The notes under the pieces: model-generated
Seen by the model: the letters and a program-made list of their open reading frames with translations, nothing else
Told to the model about the DNA's origin: nothing
Databases searched by the model: none
Made by a program: the position numbers and the translations under genes
Shown: positions 7,585-14,432 of the stretch, piece after piece
How the letters are laid out: each line of letters begins with the position of its first letter
How positions within the stretch are numbered: position 1 is the first letter of the stretch
From: CAYVQU01 sp964453155
GTDB taxonomy: Bacteria; Chloroflexota; Anaerolineae; Anaerolineales; UBA11858
Assembly: GCA_964453155.1 (NCBI GenBank)
Contig: CAYVQU010000068.1
Location: 1 to 25,171, forward strand
Direction: 5' to 3'
Length of the DNA stretch: 25,171 nucleotides

Positions 7585-9774
7585 CTAGTCTAAAACCTGC
7601 CAGTATTCCAGGCCGAATTCGGTCAGGATGATCAGGCTCATTCCATCCTCGCTGAGTTCAATACCGTGAATTTCGGCTTCGCTGTCCAACTGACCGAGAA
7701 AATCTCCGGTTGCAATATCATAAATATCGATGCCGATCATCATGAAATCGTCGTTTGGGCTGAAAAACACATCCGCGAACTTGTTATAGGGTGTAGAGAA
7801 GGTAAAGGTACCTTCGACTTCCTTGGATTCCACACCAACAACCGTGCCATCTGCTAACAGAATCTGAGTGTCTCCCGGTAGGAAAAGCATATCTTGGCAA
7901 GGGTAACTATACGGGGTGGGTTGACCATCTACTGGGCCAAGATTGAAAAACGCCGCCTGCGCCCGACAATGCGCTACCAACTTCCCATCAGTGCTCAACG
8001 CCTGATATTGGATCGTTTCAAATGGGAAAGAGGCGTATATTCCTCCAGTGAGTGAATTGTAGATTGTTCTCGAACCAATGGTCCGCTCGCCCTCCACCCA
8101 ACAAATTTGGGTAGCGCCATTTTCGCTAAAGCGACAATCTCCAAAGCGTTCGCGTTCCGGAGCAGAAAAGCTCGCGACCTCTGCTCCGGCTACCAAATCA
8201 TAATTGAAGGCCCGGTTCGCATTCCCCTGAACATAAACCACCTCATCGGTAAGAAATTCAATACTTTCGATCAAAAACTGGGGATTCGCCGGGTATATCA
8301 TTTCAAGGAGATCCAAAGTGCTTACCTCCCAAATCTCAATCCGATCCGCAAACGGGATAGCAAGTTTCGTACCTGAGGGGCTAAGATCTGCAAAACTATC
8401 CAAGGCATACTGTGTACTGGTGGATAAAATCTCAAAAGTCTTGGCATTCCAGAGTTTAATCACACCATCCCACGAAAAAGTATAAAGCACATCTCCGACC
8501 GGAGAAAAATCAAACAAGAGTGGTGAAGGCTGCTCAAATTCGTTGAACATGGATATATCTTCCCCAGCAACATAATCTCGAACGATCATCTTTTTATTGT
8601 ATATTGTATTAACTATCGTGCTACACGCCTCATCCCGTTCATATTGAATATCGTCATAGAGCAAACCCAATTGACTTGAACCACCAATAAATGAATATTG
8701 ATTGACCAAAAGGTTGCCTGAATTACATTTACCTGACTCTGAATACAGAAAACCAACACCCTGACCAACATTTACTTCCGAGGAATAATCGGTTGCTGGT
8801 CGAGCAATTTGCACCGGCGCGCCGACACCCCAAATAAAGTACGCGTAATCGCCATTGTCCGCAAACTTAATTCCAGTTGTCAGCACCAGTTCATAAAATT
8901 GTTCGCCACTTTCGATTGCGTACAAATGGTGACCTTTTTTTTGAAAATCCATGGGGTTGGTTTTCTCAATATCTAGGGTATGGACAGCAAAAAACATATC
9001 ACTATTTGGACTAAAAATGAAATCAGTGATTTCGGCTGGTGCGACTGGGCGTTCGATCGTTAGATTGCGGATTTCACCACTTTCCAGGTTGACCAGATCA
9101 AAGGTCCGCGAGCCGGTAGCATAGGTTAGATACTTTCCATTGGGACTCACCTTAACGGCCACCTGATCGTCTGACAGAGTGTAGCGCGGGTTCGCTTCAT
9201 TCGTATCAATGTTCAGAAAAACGATGTCTTTACCTTGTAGAGCGGCGATTTCACCACGATCAAGGGAATTCACCAATTGATAGTTGGGAAAATCGGTTAA
9301 AAATTCCAAGGTGTCCCCATCTAAAACATCAATTCCGCGGTTGGTTTCAACTAACAAGGCGCGGCCATCTGCATTCCATAGAATATTAATTGGACGCCCC
9401 ATCGAAACCGAGATCGTAATCCAATCACCGGCCTGATTCTTAAAATACGCAGTTTCACCAGAATTTGGATCGCCAACATATTTCAGATCGAGATCCGAAA
9501 AACTCACCATCTCCAGTCGCCTCACATTCTCAGAAGAAATTGGTAAGGGCGCAGGGGTACTAGTGACAGTCGGCTCGGGGGTCTCCGTGGGGGTTGGCGT
9601 GAAGGTGGGAATTTCAGTGGGCGTTGCCGTTGGGGGTACCACTTCAGTGGGTACCGCTTCGGATTCCGCTTTCTCTTCAACTTCGGCGACAACCGTCGGC
9701 TCAGGCGTCGGCGTTGTACAGGCAATCAGGCTCAAGGTTAGCAAAAAAATCAATACCAATAAGCTGTTTTTCAT
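7585..9774 (-). CDS. Lipoprotein with Thr/Pro-rich linker and WD40-like propeller domain (paralogue of the 9854-12023 gene)
   Basis: 729 residues. Signal peptide with lipobox LIAC and lipidated C19, then a TP-rich linker (about 20-75), then a long beta-propeller-like region with WD40-type blades. Examples are the FSPNSD, FSPVGDVLYTFSWDGVIKLWNAKT and LSPSGTKLA stretches; one blade has a textbook DGVIKLW end. Probably surface-exposed, with unknown ligand. It is clearly homologous along its length to the next gene upstream (9854-12023). The final 32 coding bases of each are nearly the same, and the last blade (ILTEFGLEYWQVL) is identical. It has AAGGAG about 12 bases before the ATG. It sits 69 bases upstream of the third lipoprotein gene and is likely co-transcribed with it. 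Confidence 0.85.
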   Translation of the reverse strand: MKNSLLVLIFLLTLSLIACTTPTPEPTVVAEVEEKAESEAVPTEVVPPTATPTEIPTFTPTPTETPEPTVTSTPAPLPISSENVRRLEMVSFSDLDLKYVGDPNSGETAYFKNQAGDWITISVSMGRPINILWNADGRALLVETNRGIDVLDGDTLEFLTDFPNYQLVNSLDRGEIAALQGKDIVFLNIDTNEANPRYTLSDDQVAVKVSPNGKYLTYATGSRTFDLVNLESGEIRNLTIERPVAPAEITDFIFSPNSDMFFAVHTLDIEKTNPMDFQKKGHHLYAIESGEQFYELVLTTGIKFADNGDYAYFIWGVGAPVQIARPATDYSSEVNVGQGVGFLYSESGKCNSGNLLVNQYSFIGGSSQLGLLYDDIQYERDEACSTIVNTIYNKKMIVRDYVAGEDISMFNEFEQPSPLLFDFSPVGDVLYTFSWDGVIKLWNAKTFEILSTSTQYALDSFADLSPSGTKLAIPFADRIEIWEVSTLDLLEMIYPANPQFLIESIEFLTDEVVYVQGNANRAFNYDLVAGAEVASFSAPERERFGDCRFSENGATQICWVEGERTIGSRTIYNSLTGGIYASFPFETIQYQALSTDGKLVAHCRAQAAFFNLGPVDGQPTPYSYPCQDMLFLPGDTQILLADGTVVGVESKEVEGTFTFSTPYNKFADVFFSPNDDFMMIGIDIYDIATGDFLGQLDSEAEIHGIELSEDGMSLIILTEFGLEYWQVLD

Positions 9775-9816
9775 AGTTCAATTTTTCTCCTTCTTCAATT
9801 TTCTAAACTTACCAGA

Positions 9817-9847
9817 GGACTGCCAGCCCTGACAGGGCCGGCAGTCC
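9817..9847. repeat. Hairpin between the two paralogous lipoprotein genes
   Basis: GGACTGCCAGCCCT pairs with AGGGCCGGCAGTCC with one mismatch and a 3-base loop. It lies just after the stop of the upstream lipoprotein gene. It may be an intercistronic processing or partial termination hairpin; no T-run follows on the minus strand. Confidence 0.6.
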
Positions 9848-9853
9848 TTTATT

Positions 9854-10903
9854 TCACTCTAAAACCTGCCAGTATTCCAGGCCGAATTCAGTCAATATTA
9901 TCAAACTAAGACCATCGGCTGACAGGGTAATGCCGTGGATTTTTCCATCGATATCTAATTGACCAAGAAAATCTCCGGTGGAAAGATCATAAATATCGGT
10001 GCCGATCAACATAAAATCATCGTTGGGGCTGAAGAAAACATCACCAAATTCAGCATAGGGGGAGGGGAAGGCAAAAGTACTCACCACTTCCCTGGATTCC
10101 ACCTCCACCACGGTCCCATCGGCCAGCAGGAGTTGGATATCACCGGGCAAAAAGACCATGTCCTGACAGGGGAATTGGTACGGTCGCGCCACGCCCCCAT
10201 CAAGCGGGGTTATGCTAAAGAGCGCAGCTTCTTCACGACAGGAGACAAATAGGTGTCCCGCGTTACTGATCGCATTAAAATATGCGGTCTCAGCCTGTAC
10301 CGACATAAACAATTCACTCGTCATGGGATCAGCAATGTGCAGCGTAGATGATTGCCAATTGCTAACCTGGCAAACTTGCCGATTGCGATCGGAATTATAT
10401 TTGCATTGGTAATATTGTTTTCCATCGGGACCTTGAAACTCTTGAAGTATCTGGTTACTGCCGGCATCATATGTAAACGTATGGAAAACGCTGCCATAAC
10501 GCACCATCAGCCCAATGGTTTCACTGGCAATATATTTGACCTGGCTTTCGTTCACGCGGCTATCCACCGCTCCCCAACTCAGGCGCGATACCGGTAATTC
10601 AAAGGTTTGGACAAGCGCTTGCGTTTCAGTTTCAATCACTTCCACCCGGTCCCAATATGGAACAGCATAGAATTCGCCATTTGGGTTGAGCGAAATCGAA
10701 TCCATTTGTGTATACGCGCGGCTGGTGGCCAGCAATTCCCCAGTGTCACTGTCCCAAAGCTTTATAAGACCATCTACCGCGGTTGTAAAGAAAGTGCTGC
10801 CAGCCGGTGAATATGCAAAAGTGGTGGGTAGCGGATGCTCAAAAGCATCTAAGGTTGCGGCGACTTCGATGGCTTCCAAATCCCACTGAATTAGTTTTGC
10901 CTG
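9854..10903 (-). pseudogene. C-terminal part of frameshifted WD40-like lipoprotein
   Basis: This frame continues the propeller of the gene that begins at 12023. From the homopolymer at 10903-10910 downward it reads QAKLIQWDLEA, then blades such as FAYSPAGSTFFTTAVDGLIKLWDSDTGE, and ends LTEFGLEYWQVLE with TGA at 9854. The 349 residues align blade for blade with the C-terminal half of the 729-residue paralogue. The open frame extends back to 11056, but those extra residues overlap the correct upstream frame and look like non-coding translation. With no own signal peptide, it would be non-functional unless the shift is a sequencing error or is bypassed. Confidence 0.8.
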
Positions 10904-12023
10904 GGGGGGGTGTAGATGAACCTTCTTTCCAATTGGTTGTTTGACCGGTATACAGAACACCCAGGGTTTTGCTCTCCGTCCGGAATGAAAAGGCCCAGGA
11001 GTTAAAAAATGATCCGATTTCGGTCGTTTGATCCCAATTGTTAAACCGACCAGCAAACTCAGCCTCGATAATCTCTCTCGTTAAATCATCGCTGGTACGA
11101 GCCAGATGAGCGGGCGTGGCCTGGCGATTGGTGCCATCGTAGGCATAATAATCCCCATCCGGGGCATGCGTGATCGGCCGCCTGACAAAAATTTCGTAGA
11201 ATTGTTCGCCGGTTTCCACCGAGAACATCTGCGATGATGCGGGACGCCCCTGGTTTTGGTGGGTCACAAACACAACCGCACTATCTGGGCGAAAGGAGAA
11301 GTCGGTAATACCAATTGGAGCAATGCTTCGTTGGATATTCAAATTGCGGACATCATCAGACACCAGAGAAACCAGATCGAAGGTCCGGTCACCCGTGGCA
11401 TAGGCCAGGTTATTCCCATCAGGGCTAACACCAAGTGCAATGGTAGGATCAACGAGGGTCCATTGACTGGCAACTTCCCCGGTAGCCAGATTCAAGAATA
11501 CCAGATCAGCCCCCATTAAGGCCGCCACTTCACCGCTTGCCAGCATATCAATCGGTTGATATCCATCATACTCGGCAACCAATTCCAGGGTGCTGCCATC
11601 CATTACATCGATCCCGCGACTGGTTTCGACAACCAACAGGCTGCCATCCGGATTCCATCTGGCGGTCCCCCAGTTAGCAGCCGGATCACCCAAAAATTCA
11701 CGGCCTAGGTCAGTAAAGGAGGTGCGCGATAACTGGCCGACATTCGCGGCAGAAATCGGCAAGGGCGCGGGGGTGTTGGTTGGGGTAGGTTCGGGAGTAT
11801 TCGTCGCCGTTGGTTCCGGGGTATTGGTCGGGGTTTCGGTGGGGACCTCAGTTGGGGTAGCCGTTGGCGGCTCCACTTCAGCTGAGACAGCTTCTGGTTC
11901 ACTTTGTTCGGATTCGGCAATCACAGCTTCTGGCTCGGGAGTGACGGAGGTGCAGGCCCCTAAAGCCAAAGTAAAAACCACCATTAGGATAAACAAGTAA
12001 AGATTTTTTTGAGTTGAAGCCAT
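10839..12023 (-). pseudogene. N-terminal part of frameshifted WD40-like lipoprotein
   Basis: Starts at ATG 12021-12023 with a strong AGGAG five bases before it. Signal peptide with lipobox LGAC (C24), a TP-rich linker (about 40-85), then propeller sequence similar to the 729-residue neighbour (for example FTDLGREFLGDPAANWG and the MDGSTLEL region). At 10903-10910 a run of eight G (C on the coding strand) throws the frame. The ORF then reads a non-homologous tail and stops at 10839. Removing one base joins it to the 9854-10903 frame and gives about 722 residues, matching the 729-residue paralogue. An upstream in-frame extension to 12248 has no support. Confidence 0.8.
10903..10910. other. Eight-G homopolymer at the frameshift
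   Basis: GGGGGGGG on the plus strand (C8 in the gene). Seven would keep the frame open from the 12023 start to the 9854 stop. It is either a sequencing or assembly length error, a true inactivating mutation, or a slippage (phase-variation) tract. Confidence 0.8.
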
Positions 12024-12066
12024 TTCTTCTCCTATTCGATTGGTTGAATGAGAACATCTGATAAGA

Positions 12067-12075
12067 AGTGTACCA
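12067..12075 (-). promoter_or_regulatory. Extended -10 promoter candidate of the lipoprotein operon
   Basis: On the minus strand this reads TGG TACACT. The predicted start would be near 12060, giving a leader of about 37 bases before ATG 12023 with its AGGAG site. Confidence 0.35.
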
Positions 12076-12096
12076 CCAAGGTGACTGTCACTTTGG
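12076..12096. promoter_or_regulatory. 21-base palindrome abutting the lipoprotein promoter
   Basis: CCAAGGTGAC-T-GTCACTTTGG: ten-base arms with one mismatch around a single base. It occupies the spacer directly upstream of the candidate -10 at 12067-12075, where a bound repressor or activator would control the operon. It could instead be a copy of a dispersed repeat. Confidence 0.5.
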
Positions 12097-12293
12097 AACC
12101 AAGTAATCCAGCGTAATTTGTGATTATGGCTGGAACTGCTCATCCTGGCTTTGCAGAGATCCGGCCAACAGTTTGCGAACTTCGGTCTTATCGGTTGCGA
12201 CCAGATAAAATTCCTGGCCCCCCGAGCGAAGTGTATCATTAGATACATCGATACAAAGTATATTGATGCTAATTTCTTGGCAAACCCAACAGG

Positions 12294-12299
12294 TATAAT
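12294..12299 (+). promoter_or_regulatory. Consensus -10 (TATAAT) upstream of the UroD-family gene
   Basis: A perfect TATAAT lies 43 bases before ATG 12343. No good -35 is seen at 16-18 bases; TTGGCA is present but only 11 bases away. Confidence 0.45.
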
Positions 12300-12342
12300 T
12301 TGTGCAGATCATCAACCAAGCTTATTCACTACGAGGTTCATT

Positions 12343-13284
12343 ATGAATAAAAGAGACATCGTCCTGAGTTTATTACATCCCGATACATCTACACAATACA
12401 CCCCCGCCGCTTTTTTTCTACACTTCGATCCAGCTTTCCATCGCGGCCAAGCCGCGATTGACAAGCATTTGGAATATTTCCATTACACCGGGATGGATTT
12501 GGTCAAAATCCAGTATGAAAACCGCTTCCCGCTGCGGCCAGAGATCGTCAAACCCGAGGATTGGGCCAAGATGCCCTGCTACGGCCCGGATTTTTATGAA
12601 GATCAATGGAATATCACGGAGGGTTTAGTTAAAGCCGCCGGCAAAGATGCGCTCGTGATCATGACCCTTTACTCCCCTTTCATGTGCGCGGGTCATTCGG
12701 TTGGAAAACACGTATTTTTCGATCAGGTGAAAGAAAATCCCAGTAAAGCAGCCAAAGGAATTGAAATTATTGCCCAGAGTTTATTGACCTTTGCAAAAGG
12801 CTGCATCGACCGGGGTATCGATGGGTTCTATCACTCTACTCAGGGAGGCGAAACGCACCGTTTTGAAGGATCATCCATTTTTGAGGAATGCATCCGGCCC
12901 TACGATTTAGCTCTGATGGAATACATCAACGCAGAATGTGATTTAAACATCCTGCATGTTTGCGATTACGAAGGTGGTTACACCGATTTAACCCCCTTCT
13001 TAGATTATCCGGGCGATATCGTCAACAGCAGCCTAAAAGTTGGAGATGAATTTTTGTCACCCACTGCAATCTCTAAGATGTTTGGGCGGCCGTTCATGGG
13101 AGGGCTGGACCGACATGGGGTCATTCTTACCGGCAAACAGGATGAAATCAAAGCTGAGATCAACGCAGTGCTGCAACAAACTCCGACCGATTTTATTCTC
13201 GGAGCCGATTGCACCATCCCCAGCGAGGTGGATTGGGACAATATCAAAACTGCGATCGATGCTGCCCATCAATATTCAAAATAA
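12343..13284 (+). CDS. Uroporphyrinogen decarboxylase (URO-D) family protein
   Basis: 313 residues with the TIM-barrel pattern of the URO-D/methyltransferase (MtaA/CmuA-like) superfamily. Recognisable pieces are the CIDRGIDGFYHSTQGGE strand region, the HVCDYEGGY segment in the middle, and the C-terminal GADCTIPSEVDWDNI. The last follows the family pattern of a gad-C-tlp element followed by a helix. Known members either decarboxylate uroporphyrinogen III or transfer methyl groups to corrinoid or cofactor carriers; no other haem gene is nearby, so the latter or an unknown role is likely. ATG 12343 is preferred because GAGGT lies seven bases before it. The 64-codon upstream extension overlaps the promoter TATAAT. 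Confidence 0.82.
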   Translation: MNKRDIVLSLLHPDTSTQYTPAAFFLHFDPAFHRGQAAIDKHLEYFHYTGMDLVKIQYENRFPLRPEIVKPEDWAKMPCYGPDFYEDQWNITEGLVKAAGKDALVIMTLYSPFMCAGHSVGKHVFFDQVKENPSKAAKGIEIIAQSLLTFAKGCIDRGIDGFYHSTQGGETHRFEGSSIFEECIRPYDLALMEYINAECDLNILHVCDYEGGYTDLTPFLDYPGDIVNSSLKVGDEFLSPTAISKMFGRPFMGGLDRHGVILTGKQDEIKAEINAVLQQTPTDFILGADCTIPSEVDWDNIKTAIDAAHQYSK

Positions 13285-13291
13285 CAGATAA

Positions 13292-13326
13292 GGAACGCTA
13301 TTCCTGGCAGGAACAGCGTTCCTTTT
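13292..13326 (+). terminator. Rho-independent terminator of the UroD-family gene
   Basis: GGAACGCTATTCC and GGAACAGCGTTCC form a 13-bp stem with one mismatch and a 5-base loop, followed by TTTT. It starts eight bases after the stop codon. Confidence 0.85.
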
Positions 13327-13368
13327 ATATCAAGAAGATTGATCAACCATCCCCTGGTCATGAATCAG

Positions 13369-13410
13369 TAGGAAAACCAGTCCTGACAAGACTGGTTTTC
13401 CTATTTTTTT
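13369..13410. terminator. Strong hairpin terminator with T7 between convergent genes
   Basis: A perfect 14-bp stem (TAGGAAAACCAGTC / GACTGGTTTTCCTA, loop CTGACAA) is followed by seven T at 13404-13410. It is a classical terminator on the plus strand. The convergent minus gene stops at 13409, so it could also serve that gene, though without a T-run on that side. Confidence 0.85.
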
Positions 13411-13774
13411 ACCCCGTTGCAAACAACCGCGAAATTATCCCCAATAAGCAGAAATACATCCCGGCATAGAGCAGCATTTCATACCGATTTTCCCGCCCTT
13501 TGGTGATCGAATACACAAAGGGCAAACCACCGGCACAGATGATGCCATACAAAATATGCATGGACCCATGTGCGGGTCGGGCCGCATTGGACAATAGAAC
13601 CACCCCCAAAACCCCTTGTAACAACACGATTATCTCAGAAATAACCACCGCGCCGCGATAATTGCTGGTGAACCCCGTTTTCCGAAAAAATCGCCACAAG
13701 GACCACACCCCCATTGCCCCAAAATAAAATGTTATTGTCAGTGCAAACCGGCCATGAAAAAAGTTGAGTGGCAT
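13409..13774 (-). CDS. Four-helix integral membrane protein, unknown function
   Basis: 121 residues with about four hydrophobic segments (roughly 8-25, 44-62, 73-90 and 100-118). Basic loops include WRFFRKTG and TKGRENRYE. The third helix contains HILYGIICAGGLPFVY. I do not recognise a named family; the size and pattern resemble small conserved Chloroflexota membrane proteins, which is only an impression. Start ATG 13772-13774 is preceded by AAGGAGCAAGG, a good ribosome site. It stands alone, convergent with the UroD-family gene. Confidence 0.75.
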   Translation of the reverse strand: MPLNFFHGRFALTITFYFGAMGVWSLWRFFRKTGFTSNYRGAVVISEIIVLLQGVLGVVLLSNAARPAHGSMHILYGIICAGGLPFVYSITKGRENRYEMLLYAGMYFCLLGIISRLFATG

Positions 13775-13923
13775 AAACCTTGCTCCTTGTGAAATTGGAA
13801 CTGATCAGGATGAAATTGATGACGCAGATTGCAGGGCCGTATCGAAGGATGTATTTTCTGGCACACTTTGCAAATCGTGCGTAACATGAGTTAAAAACTC
13901 AAAAATCTTACCACAACACTGAT

Positions 13924-13946
13924 TTTCATTGCAGATTGCAATGAAA
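13924..13946. promoter_or_regulatory. Palindrome TTTCATTGCA-GAT-TGCAATGAAA
   Basis: A perfect 10-bp inverted repeat with a 3-base centre in the divergent gap upstream of both the membrane gene (-) and the small TTG-start gene (+). It is operator-like in size and symmetry; no regulator gene is adjacent. Confidence 0.4.
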
Positions 13947-14017
13947 TCGTCACAATTTGGCCTGGTCGGTATGGTTTAATGAAAAACGGTAACTTCATAC
14001 ACAAAAAGGATTAAACA

Positions 14018-14260
14018 TTGAATAACCCCAAACGACCGCAATGGTTACAATTTTTGGTTGTATTTTGCGTTCTGATAATGCTGTGGGGGGGACTAGCAGC
14101 CGCAACTTCACCTGAACAAGTTTCAAATATCCAGTCAGCAACCCCAGCCAAAGGCGTATTCCATCCTCAAAACCCATCTTTTGGGATGATTATTGGGGCG
14201 ATTGTGATGCTGACCGTCATTATCACCAGCGTTATCATTCGCAGCCGAGAGCGGAGTTGA
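14018..14260 (+). CDS. Small membrane protein, unknown function (TTG start)
   Basis: 80 residues. The N-terminal hydrophobic segment (about 9-29, VVFCVLIMLWGGLAAA) looks like a signal peptide or first helix. A polar stretch of about 28 residues follows, then a second helix (about 55-74) with a basic end RSRERS. So it is either a two-helix protein or a secreted tail-anchored one. TTG 14018 is used because AAAGGA lies eight bases before it and no ATG or GTG fits. A TGGTTTAAT promoter candidate lies at 13972-13980. Its stop codon overlaps the -35 of the SRP RNA gene. No family is recognised, and translation is not proven. Confidence 0.55.
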   Translation: MNNPKRPQWLQFLVVFCVLIMLWGGLAAATSPEQVSNIQSATPAKGVFHPQNPSFGMIIGAIVMLTVIITSVIIRSRERS

Positions 14261-14285
14261 CAGCCAACTCGACCTGAGGTATCCT
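14257..14285 (+). promoter_or_regulatory. Sigma70-type promoter of the SRP RNA gene
   Basis: A perfect -35 TTGACA (14257-14262), a 17-base spacer and -10 TATCCT (14280-14285). The predicted start at about 14292 falls just before the SRP RNA stem. The -35 overlaps the TGA stop of the preceding small ORF. Confidence 0.75.
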
Positions 14286-14294
14286 TCTGGCCGA

Positions 14295-14401
14295 CCGCTG
14301 GGTGGGTCCGGCGCGGCAGAATTCTTCGAACCGTGTCAGATCCGAGAGGAAGCAGCACTAAGGAGATCACTCTGGGTGCCGCCGGGGTTCCTACCCGGCG
14401 G
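14295..14401 (+). ncRNA. ffs: Signal recognition particle RNA, small bacterial type (4.5S)
   Basis: RNA scaffold of the SRP that binds Ffh and targets membrane and secreted proteins. The conserved apical domain is clear: GTGTCAGATCC, a GAGA tetraloop (14344-14347; GNRA class), then GGAAGCAGCAC. This corresponds to the CAGGUCC-GGAA-GGAAGCAGC core of E. coli 4.5S RNA. The outer stem pairs CCGCTGGGTGGG (14295-14306) with CCTACCCGGCGG (14390-14401), with an inner helix CCGGCG...GCCGG. Length about 107, as expected for the Alu-less form. A good promoter precedes it and a T-run (14405-14411) follows. Ends are approximate within a few bases. Confidence 0.92.
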
Positions 14402-14411
14402 TTATTTTTTT
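14402..14411 (+). terminator. T-run ending the SRP RNA
   Basis: TTATTTTTTT follows directly after the GC-rich terminal stem of the SRP RNA, which itself acts as the terminator hairpin. Confidence 0.7.
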
Positions 14412-14415
14412 AATC

Positions 14416-14424
14416 TGCTACAAT
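14416..14424 (+). promoter_or_regulatory. Extended -10 promoter of the 3D-domain gene (leaderless)
   Basis: TGC TACAAT ends eight bases before ATG 14433, so transcription would begin at or next to the start codon. No ribosome site is present, which supports a leaderless mRNA. Confidence 0.5.
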
Positions 14425-14432
14425 ATTTCGAT

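Larger units (their letters stand above)
12024..12342. other. 319-base divergent intergenic region
   Basis: Lies between the lipoprotein operon (-) and the UroD-family gene (+). It holds an extended -10 on the minus strand (12067-12075), the palindrome 12076-12096, a TATAAT on the plus strand (12294-12299), and a short minus-strand open frame (12124-12315) that I do not recognise. No RNA gene is evident. Confidence 0.6.

Noticed and set aside
6994..7593. Long open frame on the plus strand opposite the lipoprotein signal and TP linker
   Set aside because: Gly/Val-rich shadow produced by the reverse complement of the TP-rich linker; similar shadows occur at 9563-9832 and 11590-12000.
12124..12315. 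63-residue minus-strand ORF in the divergent gap
   Set aside because: Overlaps the UroD promoter region; no ribosome site or recognisable family. Its end (EFYLVATDKTEVRKLLAGSL) looks vaguely protein-like, so it could be a gene remnant, but evidence is too thin.
12151..12342. N-terminal extension of the UroD-family protein
   Set aside because: Contains the TATAAT promoter element and is not family-like; ATG 12343 has GAGGT.
14376..14432. Upstream start for the 3D-domain protein
   Set aside because: Would translate the 3' stem and terminator of the SRP RNA.
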